Positions 7,462 to 16,906 of a stretch of DNA of 64,000 nucleotides are shown in pieces (positions within the stretch are counted from its first letter, which is position 1; the number at the start of each line of letters is the position of its first letter). The stretch is taken from contig CATXEA010000013.1 in assembly GCA_958367245.1 (NCBI GenBank), positions 27,416 to 91,415 on the forward strand. Direction: 5' to 3'. The position numbers and the translations under genes are program-made. The notes under the pieces are model-generated. The model searched no databases and was not told the DNA's origin. It saw only the letters and a list, made by a program, of their open reading frames with translations. The DNA is from an uncultured Blautia sp. Lineage in GTDB: Bacteria; Bacillota; Clostridia; Lachnospirales; Lachnospiraceae.

Positions 7462-8907
7462 ATGATTAACAGTGAAAATGTTTTAAATACAACACAACTG
7501 GAAGAAATCGTCCAGTCTTTTGTACATAAATTCTGTCAGGAAAAACGCGATATCCATTCTCAGAATGTTACCTGGTATACTGACGAAGAGCAGACAGCAA
7601 AAATCCGCCAAATTGGCATTTCCCGCGATGGCCGCCCTGCTGCTGAAGTAGTAGAAGAAATGATGAAAGAAGTTTACAGATACAGAGGAGACGGCAATCA
7701 TCCCCGCTTCTTTGGTTTTGTTCCAGGTCCTGCCTCATCCATCTCATGGCTTGGGGATATTATGACCGCAGCCTACAACATCCATGCCGGCGGATGTAAA
7801 CTGGCCCCAACTGTCAACTGCATCGAGCAGGAGGTCATTCGCTGGCTCTGTTCACAGGTCGGATTTACGGAACATCCGGGCGGCGTGTTCGTCAGCGGAG
7901 GCTCCATGGCAAATATTACTGCTCTTACAGCGGCACGTGACTGTAAGCTGAACGACGAGACCATGCATCTTGGAGTTGCCTATGTCTCCGATCAGACACA
8001 CAGCTCCGTCGCAAAGGGATTGCGTATTATCGGAATTCCTCAGAGCAGGATCCGGACAATCCCTACAAACAGCCGCTTCCAAATGAAAATCAAAGATTTA
8101 AAAGAAGCAATCTCTGCAGATAAGGAAGCCGGTCTGATTCCTTTTGCAGTAATAGGAACTGCGGGAACGACAAATACCGGAAGTATCGATCCTCTTCCGG
8201 AAATAGCTTCCGTCTGCAAAGAACATAATCTCTGGTTCCACATTGACGGAGCCTATGGCGCTTCCGTACTCCTCAGCCCTAAATACCGCCATCTTCTGAA
8301 CGGAACCGAACTTGCCGACAGTATCAGTTGGGACGCTCATAAATGGCTGTTCCAGACCTATGGCTGCGCTATGGTTCTTGTAAAAGATGTTCGCCATTTG
8401 TTCCACAGCTTCCATGTAAATCCTGAGTACCTTCAGGATATTGAAGGCGACAGTGAGCACATCAATCCATGGGATATCGGTATGGAACTCACACGCCCTG
8501 CACGTGGTCTGAAGCTCTGGCTTACTCTCCAGGTTCTCGGCACAGATCTTATCGGAAGCGCAATTGAACACGGTTTTGACCTTGCCTCCTGGGCTGAAGA
8601 AGCCCTTCGTGAACTGGATTACTGGGAAATCGTTTCCCCCGCCCAGCTTGCCATGGTTAATTTCCGCTATACCCCGGATGACCTGACAGAAGAAGAGACA
8701 AATCTTTTAAACGAAAAGCTTTCTGAACGTATTCTGGGAACCGGGTATGCTGCAGTCTTCACAACTGTATTAAACGGAAAAAAAGTTCTTCGCATTTGCG
8801 CACTCCATCCCGAAACTACACGGGAAGATATGAGGACGACAATCCATATGCTCAATAATTTTGCCCAGCAAATTCATTCAGAGCTTCTCGAAAAAAACAA
8901 ACAATAA
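7462..8907 (+). CDS. Aromatic L-amino acid (tryptophan/phenylalanine) decarboxylase
   Basis: PLP-dependent group II decarboxylase of 481 residues, the only plus-strand gene in the first 60 kb. It carries FVSGGSMANITAL, the cofactor-stacking His180 in SDQTHSS, the Asp262 motif HIDGAYGAS and the PLP lysine Lys294 in SWDAHKW. From memory it is strikingly like the tryptophan decarboxylase of Ruminococcus gnavus, sharing long stretches such as NHPRFFxFVPGPASS. It therefore probably makes tryptamine and/or phenethylamine. The start is placed at ATG 7462 (CAGGAGG 10 nt upstream), not the upstream in-frame ATG at 7420, which lies within the promoter -10. LysR control is likely. Exact substrate range cannot be read from sequence. 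Confidence 0.9.
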   Translation: MINSENVLNTTQLEEIVQSFVHKFCQEKRDIHSQNVTWYTDEEQTAKIRQIGISRDGRPAAEVVEEMMKEVYRYRGDGNHPRFFGFVPGPASSISWLGDIMTAAYNIHAGGCKLAPTVNCIEQEVIRWLCSQVGFTEHPGGVFVSGGSMANITALTAARDCKLNDETMHLGVAYVSDQTHSSVAKGLRIIGIPQSRIRTIPTNSRFQMKIKDLKEAISADKEAGLIPFAVIGTAGTTNTGSIDPLPEIASVCKEHNLWFHIDGAYGASVLLSPKYRHLLNGTELADSISWDAHKWLFQTYGCAMVLVKDVRHLFHSFHVNPEYLQDIEGDSEHINPWDIGMELTRPARGLKLWLTLQVLGTDLIGSAIEHGFDLASWAEEALRELDYWEIVSPAQLAMVNFRYTPDDLTEEETNLLNEKLSERILGTGYAAVFTTVLNGKKVLRICALHPETTREDMRTTIHMLNNFAQQIHSELLEKNKQ

Positions 8908-8910
8908 AAA

Positions 8911-8948
8911 GAATCCCGGACAGATTCCCCTCTGTTTCGGGATTCTCT
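8911..8948. terminator. Bidirectional terminator
   Basis: Stem GAATCCCG (8911-8918) with CGGGATTC (8938-8945), an inner ACAGA/TCTGT pair, and T-rich flanks on both sides. It lies 3 bp after the decarboxylase stop and 7 bp from the end of the convergent GntR gene, serving both. Confidence 0.88.
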
Positions 8949-8955
8949 TTTACTA

Positions 8956-9672
8956 TTATGCTTTAAACGGTTTACTTGCTTTTTGCATCCAGACCGTAAT
9001 ATCCCTGTCTATTTCAGAAATTCTCCGAAGAGCTGCTTCTGCGTCTTCTGTCCGTCCTTCTCTGACAGCCTCATACAAATGACGATGATAGGGCACTGTG
9101 GAAAGCCACATGGTTTCCTCTCCGTCCAGAGTTCTCCAGTAACCGCGCAGTTCTTCAAAAATTTTTCTTATCAGTTGTACCAGAGTTTTATTTCCCGAAA
9201 AACTCCACAGGGTTTTGTGAAACATTCCGTCTATCTCCGGACTGTAAATCCCCTCCTGCGCGTTTTTTTCCAGTATCAGAAGTTTTTCTTCCAGTTTCCC
9301 CTGTTCTTCTGCACTTAATTTTCCGCAAAGCCCTTTTACCAACGCAATTTCCAGTATATCCTTCACTTCCAGCAGCTCTGTATAATTCATTCCCCATGTT
9401 TTAACATAAAACGAATTCTGATTCGGACCGGTTTTTACAAAACTTCCGCTTCCCTGACGTATTTCTACCAGCCCGCCGCCTTCCAGCACTCTCAAAGCTT
9501 CCCGCACAGAATTACGGCTCGTGTTGAAATGCGCCGCCATCTCGCGCTCCGGAGGGAGCTTGTCTCCATCCTGCAGTTGATTTTCTTCAATATATTTGAT
9601 AATTGCATCTGCAATCTTGGCATGCAGTAAATCTTTTCTTATCGGTCTCATCACTATCGACTGTTCCTTCAT
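8956..9672 (-). CDS. GntR-family regulator, FadR/FCD subfamily
   Basis: 238 residues. The N-terminal winged HTH (about 10-75) has KLPPEREMAAHFNTSRNSVREALRVLEGGGLVEIRQGSGSF, split over the usual helices. The all-helical FCD ligand domain (about 95-230) has the metal-type residues in DGMFHKTL and YHRHLYEAV. FCD regulators usually sense small carboxylates. Start ATG 9672 with AAGGGA upstream. It is separated from the upstream permease by a terminator, so it is its own unit. Two TGG-N5-CCA operators of the FadR type flank the promoter of the catabolic operon that ends just before it, making this the likely regulator. Confidence 0.9.
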   Translation of the reverse strand: MKEQSIVMRPIRKDLLHAKIADAIIKYIEENQLQDGDKLPPEREMAAHFNTSRNSVREALRVLEGGGLVEIRQGSGSFVKTGPNQNSFYVKTWGMNYTELLEVKDILEIALVKGLCGKLSAEEQGKLEEKLLILEKNAQEGIYSPEIDGMFHKTLWSFSGNKTLVQLIRKIFEELRGYWRTLDGEETMWLSTVPYHRHLYEAVREGRTEDAEAALRRISEIDRDITVWMQKASKPFKA

Positions 9673-9743
9673 ACGGCATCCCTTCCAATCATTCTATTTT
9701 TGTCAGTATATCATATTTTCTCTTTCTCAAAAAGCCCTGTTAT

Positions 9744-9782
9744 AAAGAAAAGAGGCATCACACTCCAACAATGCAATGCCCC
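9744..9782 (-). terminator. Terminator of the amino acid catabolism operon
   Basis: Minus strand stem GGCATTGCA / TGTGATGCC (two G-U pairs) with a 9-nt loop, followed by TCTTTTCTTT. It lies 40 bp after the permease stop codon. Confidence 0.8.
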
Positions 9783-9821
9783 TTCTCCACTTACTCATCC
9801 CATCAATACTTCAAAATTTCT

Positions 9822-11186
9822 TTATCCCACTTCAGGCGGATCATCGGTCAGCCATTCCGGGTCATAAGTGGACAGGACAACATCCAGATCCACATTCTGA
9901 TTCTTTTTCAGATAGTTCTTTCGCATATAATAGTATACAATTCCACCGCCATAGAAAATAATGATTCCAATTACGATCGGCAGTGTTAAATCTGTAAATA
10001 ATGTATAGCTGAAGAACATTGTCACACTGCAGTGAACAATTACAACTACCCACATTGCCGGAAGAGGAACACGGAACCAGGCTTTTGCAAACCTGTTCGG
10101 TAATTTCTTAGGAGCAATCAGTGCAGGGAAAGTTCCCAAAAGACCAATCAGCATACCCGGAGCATTCATAATTGCAAATACCTGTTTCAGAGGAACATTC
10201 AGAGCAATCGGAACAACACCGATAATACCCATAATGATAATAATACGATATGGAATACCATGACGGTTTAATGGTTTTAAAAATCCCGGAAGCAGCCCAT
10301 CGTCTACTGCTGCCCAGATAACACGGCTGTAGTTAATCGTCATAGCCAGAAGTGTAGTCAAAAGACCAAACAGCGCGCCGCATACAACGAATACACTGAA
10401 CGCAAATCCCGGCATAAATGTTTTTGCCGCTGTAGATAACGGCTGGTCAATCATATCCTTCCATGGAACAACGCCTACAGAAACAAGCGCAACCAGTGAA
10501 TAAAGAGCTGTACATCCCAATGTAGCTTTTGCGATAGAAGCAGGCACTACTTTTCTTGCATTTTCAATCTCTCCTGCCATGTTAACCAGACCAATCGCAC
10601 CATAGGCAGCCGTACGCACATAGCTGACAGCCGTAAAAATTCCGGTCCATCCGGTTACTGTGATCAGATCCCTGAATGTAAAATACTCCATTTTCGGCAA
10701 TCCAAGGAATATGTATAAGCCCAATGTCACCAATATCATAACAACCATAAGGCTTTGTACCTTTGCTGATGTATTGATATTGAAAAGACAGGCAATTGTA
10801 ATCAATATAACAACAATAATACCTGCGGAACGCTGGGTCAGGAATGGAAAAATAACCGGCAGATACTGACCTGTAGAAATACCAAGCACACTGATATTCA
10901 GTGTCTCAAATATCATGTTCCATACCAGCATAAATCCCAGTACAGGTTTCGTAAATCTTGAAACATAAAGATACTGTCCGCCCTTTGCAGGGATTGCAGA
11001 TGAAATACTCATATATGGCAGGCAGAGGATCATTGCACATAAACCGGCAAATAAATACGTAATCGGTGTTCCAGGTCCGGCAACGCCGATCGCAACACCT
11101 GTCATACTGAAAATACCCGCACCAATAATCTCACCGACGCCCATCAGGGTCGCGTCCATTGACGACATTTTTTTCCTTTTTTCCAT
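9822..11186 (-). CDS. APC-superfamily amino acid permease
   Basis: Integral membrane transporter of 454 residues with about 12 hydrophobic segments. The substrate-binding unwound first helix GVGEIIGAGIFSMTG is typical of amino acid-polyamine-organocation permeases. A hydrophilic tail of about 30 residues ends the protein. The start is taken at ATG 11186 rather than GTG 11192, because AGGAAG is then 7 nt away. It is the last gene of the operon, 96 bp after the amino acid dehydrogenase. It presumably imports the amino acid that the upstream enzymes oxidise (inference). Substrate is not readable; branched-chain or aromatic acids fit best. Confidence 0.88.
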   Translation of the reverse strand: MEKRKKMSSMDATLMGVGEIIGAGIFSMTGVAIGVAGPGTPITYLFAGLCAMILCLPYMSISSAIPAKGGQYLYVSRFTKPVLGFMLVWNMIFETLNISVLGISTGQYLPVIFPFLTQRSAGIIVVILITIACLFNINTSAKVQSLMVVMILVTLGLYIFLGLPKMEYFTFRDLITVTGWTGIFTAVSYVRTAAYGAIGLVNMAGEIENARKVVPASIAKATLGCTALYSLVALVSVGVVPWKDMIDQPLSTAAKTFMPGFAFSVFVVCGALFGLLTTLLAMTINYSRVIWAAVDDGLLPGFLKPLNRHGIPYRIIIIMGIIGVVPIALNVPLKQVFAIMNAPGMLIGLLGTFPALIAPKKLPNRFAKAWFRVPLPAMWVVVIVHCSVTMFFSYTLFTDLTLPIVIGIIIFYGGGIVYYYMRKNYLKKNQNVDLDVVLSTYDPEWLTDDPPEVG

Positions 11187-11282
11187 ACGCACTTCCTATT
11201 CCGGCCACTCACCAGTTTCCTGATGAGCGACCGCCTTTCTTATAAAATCTTATATTGGCAACAAAAGGTATTTTTATACAAA

Positions 11283-12413
11283 TTAATTATTTGCCTTAAA
11301 AATTGTCCATGCGGCTTCTCTTTCCGTAACTGCATTCTTTTGTGCATAATCAAATGTCTTATCTACACCTCTGCGGATCACGTCGCTCAGACGTTCCATA
11401 ACCGCTTCCGGAGTTGCTTCGCATTTTGCATTCTGAATGGATGTAAAGTAACAGATAGAACCCTGATTTGCAATAAAGTCAGGTACAATATGAACACCCA
11501 TTTCGTGAAGAATCACATCCGCTTCTTCCGTAGTAGGAATATTTGCGCCTTCTACGATCAGAGAAGCTTTCACTGTACGCGCTGTGTCTTTGTTGATAAT
11601 ATCCTCTACAGCCGCAGGAATTACAATATCAACATCCAGACCAAGCCATTCATCGCGATTTCTTACTTCACATGGCTTCTTCATTTTGGAAACGTCCACT
11701 TCACCTAACAGGTTACGCGCATCCAGCAGATCCTGAATGTCCAGCCCGTCTTCATTGTAGTACATTCCATTGATATCGGAAATAGCTACAACCTTATATC
11801 CCATTCTCTGAAGATAACGGGCACAGCTTCCGCCTACGCTTCCAAATCCCTGAATCGATACTTTTGCGCCCTGCGCTCCATTTATTTTCTTCCATGCCTG
11901 GTCTGCTGCCTGCGCAACGCCAAATCCCGTAACCAGACGGTCCATGCTTAAACCGTCAACTGTTTCTTTTGCCAGCTTTGCAAGGTCCTCATTTGCTTTT
12001 TTCGCCCGTTCCGGATTATCACGGACTGACTTCGCAAGTCGGTCTTCGATTCCCAGCTCTTTCTTAATGGCACGAATGTCATCCGGATTTGTTCCGAGGT
12101 CTGCGCCAATGGTAACACCTTCACGGGTATATGGACGCATAGCTTCCAGGAATCTTCGAAGAACATCAAGATGGTCTTCTTTGTGGCAATCATATACGAT
12201 GCCGGCTTTGGAACCGCCGGATACAGCCTCGGCAGCTACATATTTATATGTCATAACCTGCGCCAGTCTCTCTACCTCTGTACGATTTACAGTCGGGCTC
12301 ATTCTCAGTCCGCCTGCTGATTTTTCATCTGCAATACTGTCTACAACCAGCCATCCTCTTGCATCGCTCTTTCTGTCTGACCATTCAATCACTAAATACG
12401 GATCTCTCTTCAT
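11283..12413 (-). CDS. Glu/Leu/Phe/Val-type amino acid dehydrogenase
   Basis: Oxidative deaminase family member of 376 residues: an N-terminal substrate domain with GGLRMSPTVNRTEVERLA and YVAAEAVSGGSKAGI (the catalytic Lys region), then TIGADLGTN with the conserved Asp. The NAD(P)-binding Rossmann fold has IQGFGSVGGSCARYL. Length is nearer leucine/phenylalanine dehydrogenases (~360) than hexameric glutamate dehydrogenases (~420-450). AAGGAGG precedes ATG 12413. Between a 2-oxoacid ferredoxin oxidoreductase/acyl-CoA synthetase set and a permease, it would turn the imported amino acid into its 2-oxoacid. Substrate specificity cannot be decided here. Confidence 0.87.
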   Translation of the reverse strand: MKRDPYLVIEWSDRKSDARGWLVVDSIADEKSAGGLRMSPTVNRTEVERLAQVMTYKYVAAEAVSGGSKAGIVYDCHKEDHLDVLRRFLEAMRPYTREGVTIGADLGTNPDDIRAIKKELGIEDRLAKSVRDNPERAKKANEDLAKLAKETVDGLSMDRLVTGFGVAQAADQAWKKINGAQGAKVSIQGFGSVGGSCARYLQRMGYKVVAISDINGMYYNEDGLDIQDLLDARNLLGEVDVSKMKKPCEVRNRDEWLGLDVDIVIPAAVEDIINKDTARTVKASLIVEGANIPTTEEADVILHEMGVHIVPDFIANQGSICYFTSIQNAKCEATPEAVMERLSDVIRRGVDKTFDYAQKNAVTEREAAWTIFKANN

Positions 12414-12426
12414 ACCATTTTCCTCC

Positions 12427-14514
12427 TTATCCTTTTACTATCAGTGCATCTACTGCACAGACACCGTTCTCATATACAAATACCGGATTCATATCCAGTT
12501 CACTGATGACATCCTTCTGTTCTACGGCAAGATTTCCAAGACTTACCAGCATCTTCGCCAATGCATCTACATCTAATGGTCTGGAACCTCTGTATCCTCC
12601 AAGCAGAGGGTATGTTTTCAGTGACTTAATCATCTCTGTCGCCTCATCGTATCCAAAAGGCGCAGGATATAAAGCGCTGTCTTTAAATAATTCAACAGAT
12701 ACTCCTCCAAAACCAACTAATACCATTGGTCCGAACTGGGCGTCTCTGTGAATACCCAAAATCATTTCAGTTCCCTTTTGAAGCATCTGGGCTGCCAGAA
12801 CGCCTCCAATTCTTGCATCCGGCACGTTCTTTTTCGCATTTGCAAGAATTTCATGGAAGGCTGTTACCGCTTCTTCTTCCGTCTGAATGTTCAACCTTAC
12901 TCCTCCGATATCCGTTTTGTGAGGAATGTCCGGCGAATCAATCTTTAACACTACAGGGAATCCGATTTCTTTTAATGCCAGTTTTAATTCTTCTTCGTTT
13001 GCCGCAACCTTCTCTTTCGGAACCGGAATACCGTATTTTATCAGCATTTCTTTGCTGTCATGTTCTGAAAGAATTTCTCTTTCCCCTTTTCCGCCCTGTT
13101 CCGGCACTGCGTCCTCCAGAGTTCTGAAAGACGGATCATACTGACAAAACTCCACATAACGGCGAATCGCCGCCAGTCCGTATTTCGGATTTTCCAGCAT
13201 CGCAATATGATTGGACGCATAATACTCACGCAATTCTTCGTCACGCTTTCTGGAAAAACCGGACAGGATTACAATTGGTTTTGTTCCTGTTTTGTTAATC
13301 CCAATCAGCCTGTCTGCCAGACCAAAGTCAATTACTCTGTCCTGAGCCGCTACTTTTTCCGGAGGATTATGTCCCATGGCAATCAAACCGATTCCGTCTT
13401 CCTTCATCAGCGCCCCTACAGCAGCCTCATAATTATCATGGTCGCGAACCAGCGCAGACGTCATATCAAGAGGATTGTTAATGGAAGCAAACCCCGGTAG
13501 CCTGCTGCGGATCACTTCTATTGTTTCCGGAGAATAATCCCCCAGCTCCAGCCCCTGTCTGAAACAGGAATCTGCCGAAATAGCCGCTTCTCCGCCTGAT
13601 ACATTACAAATTGCAATCTGACCGGAAGAAACCTTTTTATCAAGAATACTGAACATCAGGCATGTTTCCATCAAATCTTCCATGTCATCCACACGGATTA
13701 CCCCGTATTTTTTAAACAACGCATCAAAGGTAGCGTCTGAGCCTGCCAGACTTCCCGTATGTGCAGTAGTAGTCTGCTGCGCCTTTGCGGAAAGACCAAC
13801 TTTTAAGGCAACAATCGGTTTTCTTTTCTTTGCAGCCTTTGCCAGTATCCGGACAAATTGCTTTGGTTTTTTTACTCCCTCCAGATATACTGCCACAACT
13901 TTCGTTTCATCGTTATCCACCAGATATTCCAGATAATCTTCTACTCCGACAACTGCATTATTCCCACTGGAAATCAGATAAGAAAAATGCAGATAAGGAA
14001 TGGTGGCAAGCATGGAACAAATCTGTCCGCTCTGGGAAATAAGACCAATGTTTCCTTTTTTCTTCCTCTCTTCCATTCGAAGGCCAAAAGCAAATACGCC
14101 TTTTTCATTATTGATAAATCCGCCGCAGTTTGGTCCGCAGATCGGCATATCAAATTCTGCTGCTATTTCAGCCAGTTCTCTTTGTGCGATTTTTCCTTCT
14201 TCACCAGCTTCGCTGTAACCGCTTGCAAATACAACCGCGCCTTTTGCCCCGATATCTCCTGCTTCCCGAAGAAGTCCATTTACTGTATTCATCGGCGTAC
14301 ACAAAATCACAAGGTCAACAGGTTTCCCTATATCTGTCAATGTTTTATAACATTTATGTCCAAATACCTCTTCTCTCTTTGGATGAACCAGATATACCTC
14401 TTCTCCCAGATCACCTTTCAGTATATTGTCGGTTGTGTATCGTCCAAAGCCGGATTTTTCACTGGCTCCTACAATCGCCACACTTTTCGGACATAACATG
14501 TCTTTTACATTCAT
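12427..14514 (-). CDS. ADP-forming acyl-CoA synthetase, fused alpha-beta
   Basis: Single chain of 695 residues joining the alpha part (CoA-binding domain from residue 1, succinyl-CoA ligase-like domains) and the beta part (ATP-grasp domain, about 475-690). The phosphohistidine motif is AHTGSLAGSDA with His252. NDP-forming enzymes convert acyl-CoA + ADP + Pi into acid + CoA + ATP, so this is the energy-yielding last step after the oxidoreductase. It starts 11 bp after the gamma subunit stop, clearly the same operon. The acyl group could be acetyl, isobutyryl, isovaleryl or arylacetyl; the neighbouring amino acid genes favour the branched or aromatic ones. Confidence 0.92.
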   Translation of the reverse strand: MNVKDMLCPKSVAIVGASEKSGFGRYTTDNILKGDLGEEVYLVHPKREEVFGHKCYKTLTDIGKPVDLVILCTPMNTVNGLLREAGDIGAKGAVVFASGYSEAGEEGKIAQRELAEIAAEFDMPICGPNCGGFINNEKGVFAFGLRMEERKKKGNIGLISQSGQICSMLATIPYLHFSYLISSGNNAVVGVEDYLEYLVDNDETKVVAVYLEGVKKPKQFVRILAKAAKKRKPIVALKVGLSAKAQQTTTAHTGSLAGSDATFDALFKKYGVIRVDDMEDLMETCLMFSILDKKVSSGQIAICNVSGGEAAISADSCFRQGLELGDYSPETIEVIRSRLPGFASINNPLDMTSALVRDHDNYEAAVGALMKEDGIGLIAMGHNPPEKVAAQDRVIDFGLADRLIGINKTGTKPIVILSGFSRKRDEELREYYASNHIAMLENPKYGLAAIRRYVEFCQYDPSFRTLEDAVPEQGGKGEREILSEHDSKEMLIKYGIPVPKEKVAANEEELKLALKEIGFPVVLKIDSPDIPHKTDIGGVRLNIQTEEEAVTAFHEILANAKKNVPDARIGGVLAAQMLQKGTEMILGIHRDAQFGPMVLVGFGGVSVELFKDSALYPAPFGYDEATEMIKSLKTYPLLGGYRGSRPLDVDALAKMLVSLGNLAVEQKDVISELDMNPVFVYENGVCAVDALIVKG

Positions 14515-14525
14515 ATGTCACCTCT

Positions 14526-15059
14526 TTAGACTTTCTGGCTGAGGCCCACCTGAAGAGCTTTCTTGTTAAACTCTACCATCTTTTCTCCCTTAGGTGCAAA
14601 ATATTCTTCCAGAGCAACTTCTGCCGCTTCAGTGGAAACCATCGGCACATGGGATAAAATCACTCCTACCATTACCACATTCGCAGCGCGGACATTTCCC
14701 AGCTCCGCTGCAATTTCTGTTACCGGAGCATATACCACATGGATATCATCTCTCGTATTTTCTTTGTGAATCAGGGAACTGTTTACAAACAAATATCCGC
14801 CGGGTTTCAGTTTATCATAAAATTTCACATAAGAAGGTTCATTAAATACGACCAGCACATCCGGTTCATCTATATAAGGACTTCCTATTTCTTCATCTGC
14901 AATTTTCACGGAACAGTTTGCCGTACCGCCCCTCATTGTTCCTCCATAAGATGGAAGCCAGCAAGTCTGTTTATCCGCTCTCAGTGCTGCATTTGCCAGT
15001 ATCACGCCTGCAGCCAGGACACCCTGTCCACCAAATCCAGCGATTAAAATCTCTTTCAT
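14526..15059 (-). CDS. 2-Oxoacid:ferredoxin oxidoreductase, gamma subunit
   Basis: 177 residues, a complete POR-gamma domain with the nucleotide-like loop GFGGQGVLAAG at the N-terminus and SYGGTMRGGTANC. It supplies the CoA-binding half of the thiamine-dependent enzyme that turns a 2-oxoacid into an acyl-CoA while reducing ferredoxin. Its start overlaps the beta subunit stop by 4 bp (ATGA), showing translational coupling. The four-subunit layout delta-alpha-beta-gamma is that of Kor/Vor enzymes. Confidence 0.92.
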   Translation of the reverse strand: MKEILIAGFGGQGVLAAGVILANAALRADKQTCWLPSYGGTMRGGTANCSVKIADEEIGSPYIDEPDVLVVFNEPSYVKFYDKLKPGGYLFVNSSLIHKENTRDDIHVVYAPVTEIAAELGNVRAANVVMVGVILSHVPMVSTEAAEVALEEYFAPKGEKMVEFNKKALQVGLSQKV

Positions 15060-15829
15060 GAACGAACATCCTCCTTCTTAACCATCTCTCCATCTACCAT
15101 TACATTATCAGCCATCACTCCAAGAGGATAATATTTAACAGTTTCTTCTGCAATGTGTTTCATAGAGGCAACAGGACTCAAGTGCCAGTTTGTGGGACAT
15201 GGGGATAAAATTTCCACCATGGCAAAGCCATCTCCGTTTAACTGCTTTTCGAGGGCTTCTCTGATATATTTTTTTGTTTTATTAATTTCTGCAATATTAT
15301 GAACAGAACCACGGGCAATATAGGCAACCGGTAAAACTGCCAGCATTTCAGAAAGCTTAATCGGCATACCTGCCAGAGACGTATCTTTGCCAAAGGGTGA
15401 GGTTGCAGTTTTCTGATTCGGCAGTGTAGTCGGCGCCATCTGCCCTCCTGTCATACCGTATACTCCATTATTAACAAAAATCGTCGTTATTTTTTCATTT
15501 CTTGCAGCCGCATGGATGATTTCCGCTGTACCGATTGAGGAAATATCTCCATCCCCCTGATAGGTGAGAACTACATTTTCCGGTCTGAGACGCTTAATTC
15601 CTGTTGCAACTGCAGGAGAACGTCCGTGAGGTCCCAAAATTTTATCTACCTGAAAATAGGTACTCATAATACAGGAGCAGCCTACTGCCAATGCGATGAT
15701 TGTTTTTTTCTCTACTTCCATTTCTTCCAGAGTTTCTGCAAGAATGCGATTGATAATGCCGTGACCGCAGCCAGCGCAGAAACCGGAGGTTGGATTTAAT
15801 ATTCCAGGCGCTTTAAATGTTTTACTCAT
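15056..15829 (-). CDS. 2-Oxoacid:ferredoxin oxidoreductase, beta (TPP) subunit
   Basis: 257 residues. The thiamine-pyrophosphate fold shows FCAGCGHG at the N-terminus and the TPP/Mg motif GDGDISSIG followed about 30 residues later by NNGVYGMTGGQ. It catalyses decarboxylation of the 2-oxoacid. The beta start directly abuts the alpha stop (15829/15830). Related enzymes are annotated as 2-oxoglutarate or 3-methyl-2-oxobutanoate (VorA-type) oxidoreductases; no visible residue separates these with certainty. Confidence 0.93.
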   Translation of the reverse strand: MSKTFKAPGILNPTSGFCAGCGHGIINRILAETLEEMEVEKKTIIALAVGCSCIMSTYFQVDKILGPHGRSPAVATGIKRLRPENVVLTYQGDGDISSIGTAEIIHAAARNEKITTIFVNNGVYGMTGGQMAPTTLPNQKTATSPFGKDTSLAGMPIKLSEMLAVLPVAYIARGSVHNIAEINKTKKYIREALEKQLNGDGFAMVEILSPCPTNWHLSPVASMKHIAEETVKYYPLGVMADNVMVDGEMVKKEDVRS

Positions 15830-16900
15830 CTAAAATACCTCCTTTTCTTTCCCGTCTAAGATGTTCTGAACCATTTCAAGAATTTTCTGCTCTTTCGGCG
15901 GCGTCATTCCTGTCGGCATCAGATAAACAGGTTTCTCTCCATGTACGGCTAAGGCAACATCTTCTACCATCTGTCCGATTGCGCTCATTTCTACGGACAG
16001 GAAGGCTTTTGCAGTTTTACGAACTTCTTTGAAAACCTCCATTGGGAACGGCCATAAGGAAATCGGTCTTAACAACCCTATTTTAATCCCTTTTTCCCTT
16101 CCCATTCTGACTGCACGTTTACAGATTCTGGCGGAAATTCCGTATGCTACCAAAACAACGTCTGCGTCGTCTACCTGATATTTTTCATAACGCTGTTCAT
16201 TCTCTCGCATCTTTCTGTATTTTTCCTGAATAAAAGTATCATACTGAGGTCCGTCATATGCGGCGGTGCGGTAATATCTGGCTTTTCCTTCTCCCATGCC
16301 TTTCAATGCCCACGGCTTTTCCGGATCTACCGGCTGCATTTCCGGAAGTTCAACTCCTTCCATCATTTGTCCAAGCGCGCCGTCTGTGAGGAGAATAACA
16401 GGTGTAAGATATTCTTCTGCTTTATCAAATGCCAGCGCAATCAAATCAACACTCTCCTGAATCGTGTGAGGTGCAAATACAGGGAGCTGATAATCTCCAT
16501 GACCACCGCCCTTGGTAGCCTGAAAATAATCTCCCTGTCCCGGAGAAATAAGTCCTAAACCGCTTCCGTAACGACAGACATCTACAATAACTGCCGGAAG
16601 GTTCTGGGATGCAATGTAGGAAATGCCTTCCTGTTTCAGTGAAAAGCCCGGACCGGAAGATGCTGTGATAACTCTGTATCCGGTGCTTGCAGCTCCAAAC
16701 AGCATTGAAATTGCAGAAACCTCGCTTTCTGCCTGAATATAACTTCCGCCTACCTGTGGCATTCTCCCTGAAAGATATTCCATAATTTCTGTCTGAGGGG
16801 TAATCGGGTAACCGCAGTACAGACGACATCCAACACGAACAGCCGCTTCTGCCAAAGCTTCATTACCCTTCATTAAAATTTTCTTTCCCAAATCCAGCAC
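15830..16900 (-). CDS. 2-Oxoacid:ferredoxin oxidoreductase, alpha subunit (VorB/KorA-like)
   Basis: 356 residues with a pyrimidine-binding domain: GYPITPQTEIMEYL and the TPP-activating Glu in AESEVSAISMLFGAA, ASSGPGFSLKQEG. Then a transketolase-C-like domain (about 240-350) with LLRPISLWPFP. The length (~355) and the separate small ferredoxin fit the VorB/KorA type rather than the fused pyruvate enzyme. Starts 6 bp after the ferredoxin subunit stop. Context (amino acid dehydrogenase, permease, acyl-CoA synthetase) suggests a branched-chain or aromatic 2-oxoacid. Confidence 0.92.
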   Translation of the reverse strand: MLDLGKKILMKGNEALAEAAVRVGCRLYCGYPITPQTEIMEYLSGRMPQVGGSYIQAESEVSAISMLFGAASTGYRVITASSGPGFSLKQEGISYIASQNLPAVIVDVCRYGSGLGLISPGQGDYFQATKGGGHGDYQLPVFAPHTIQESVDLIALAFDKAEEYLTPVILLTDGALGQMMEGVELPEMQPVDPEKPWALKGMGEGKARYYRTAAYDGPQYDTFIQEKYRKMRENEQRYEKYQVDDADVVLVAYGISARICKRAVRMGREKGIKIGLLRPISLWPFPMEVFKEVRKTAKAFLSVEMSAIGQMVEDVALAVHGEKPVYLMPTGMTPPKEQKILEMVQNILDGKEKEVF

Positions 16901-16906
16901 CTCCTT

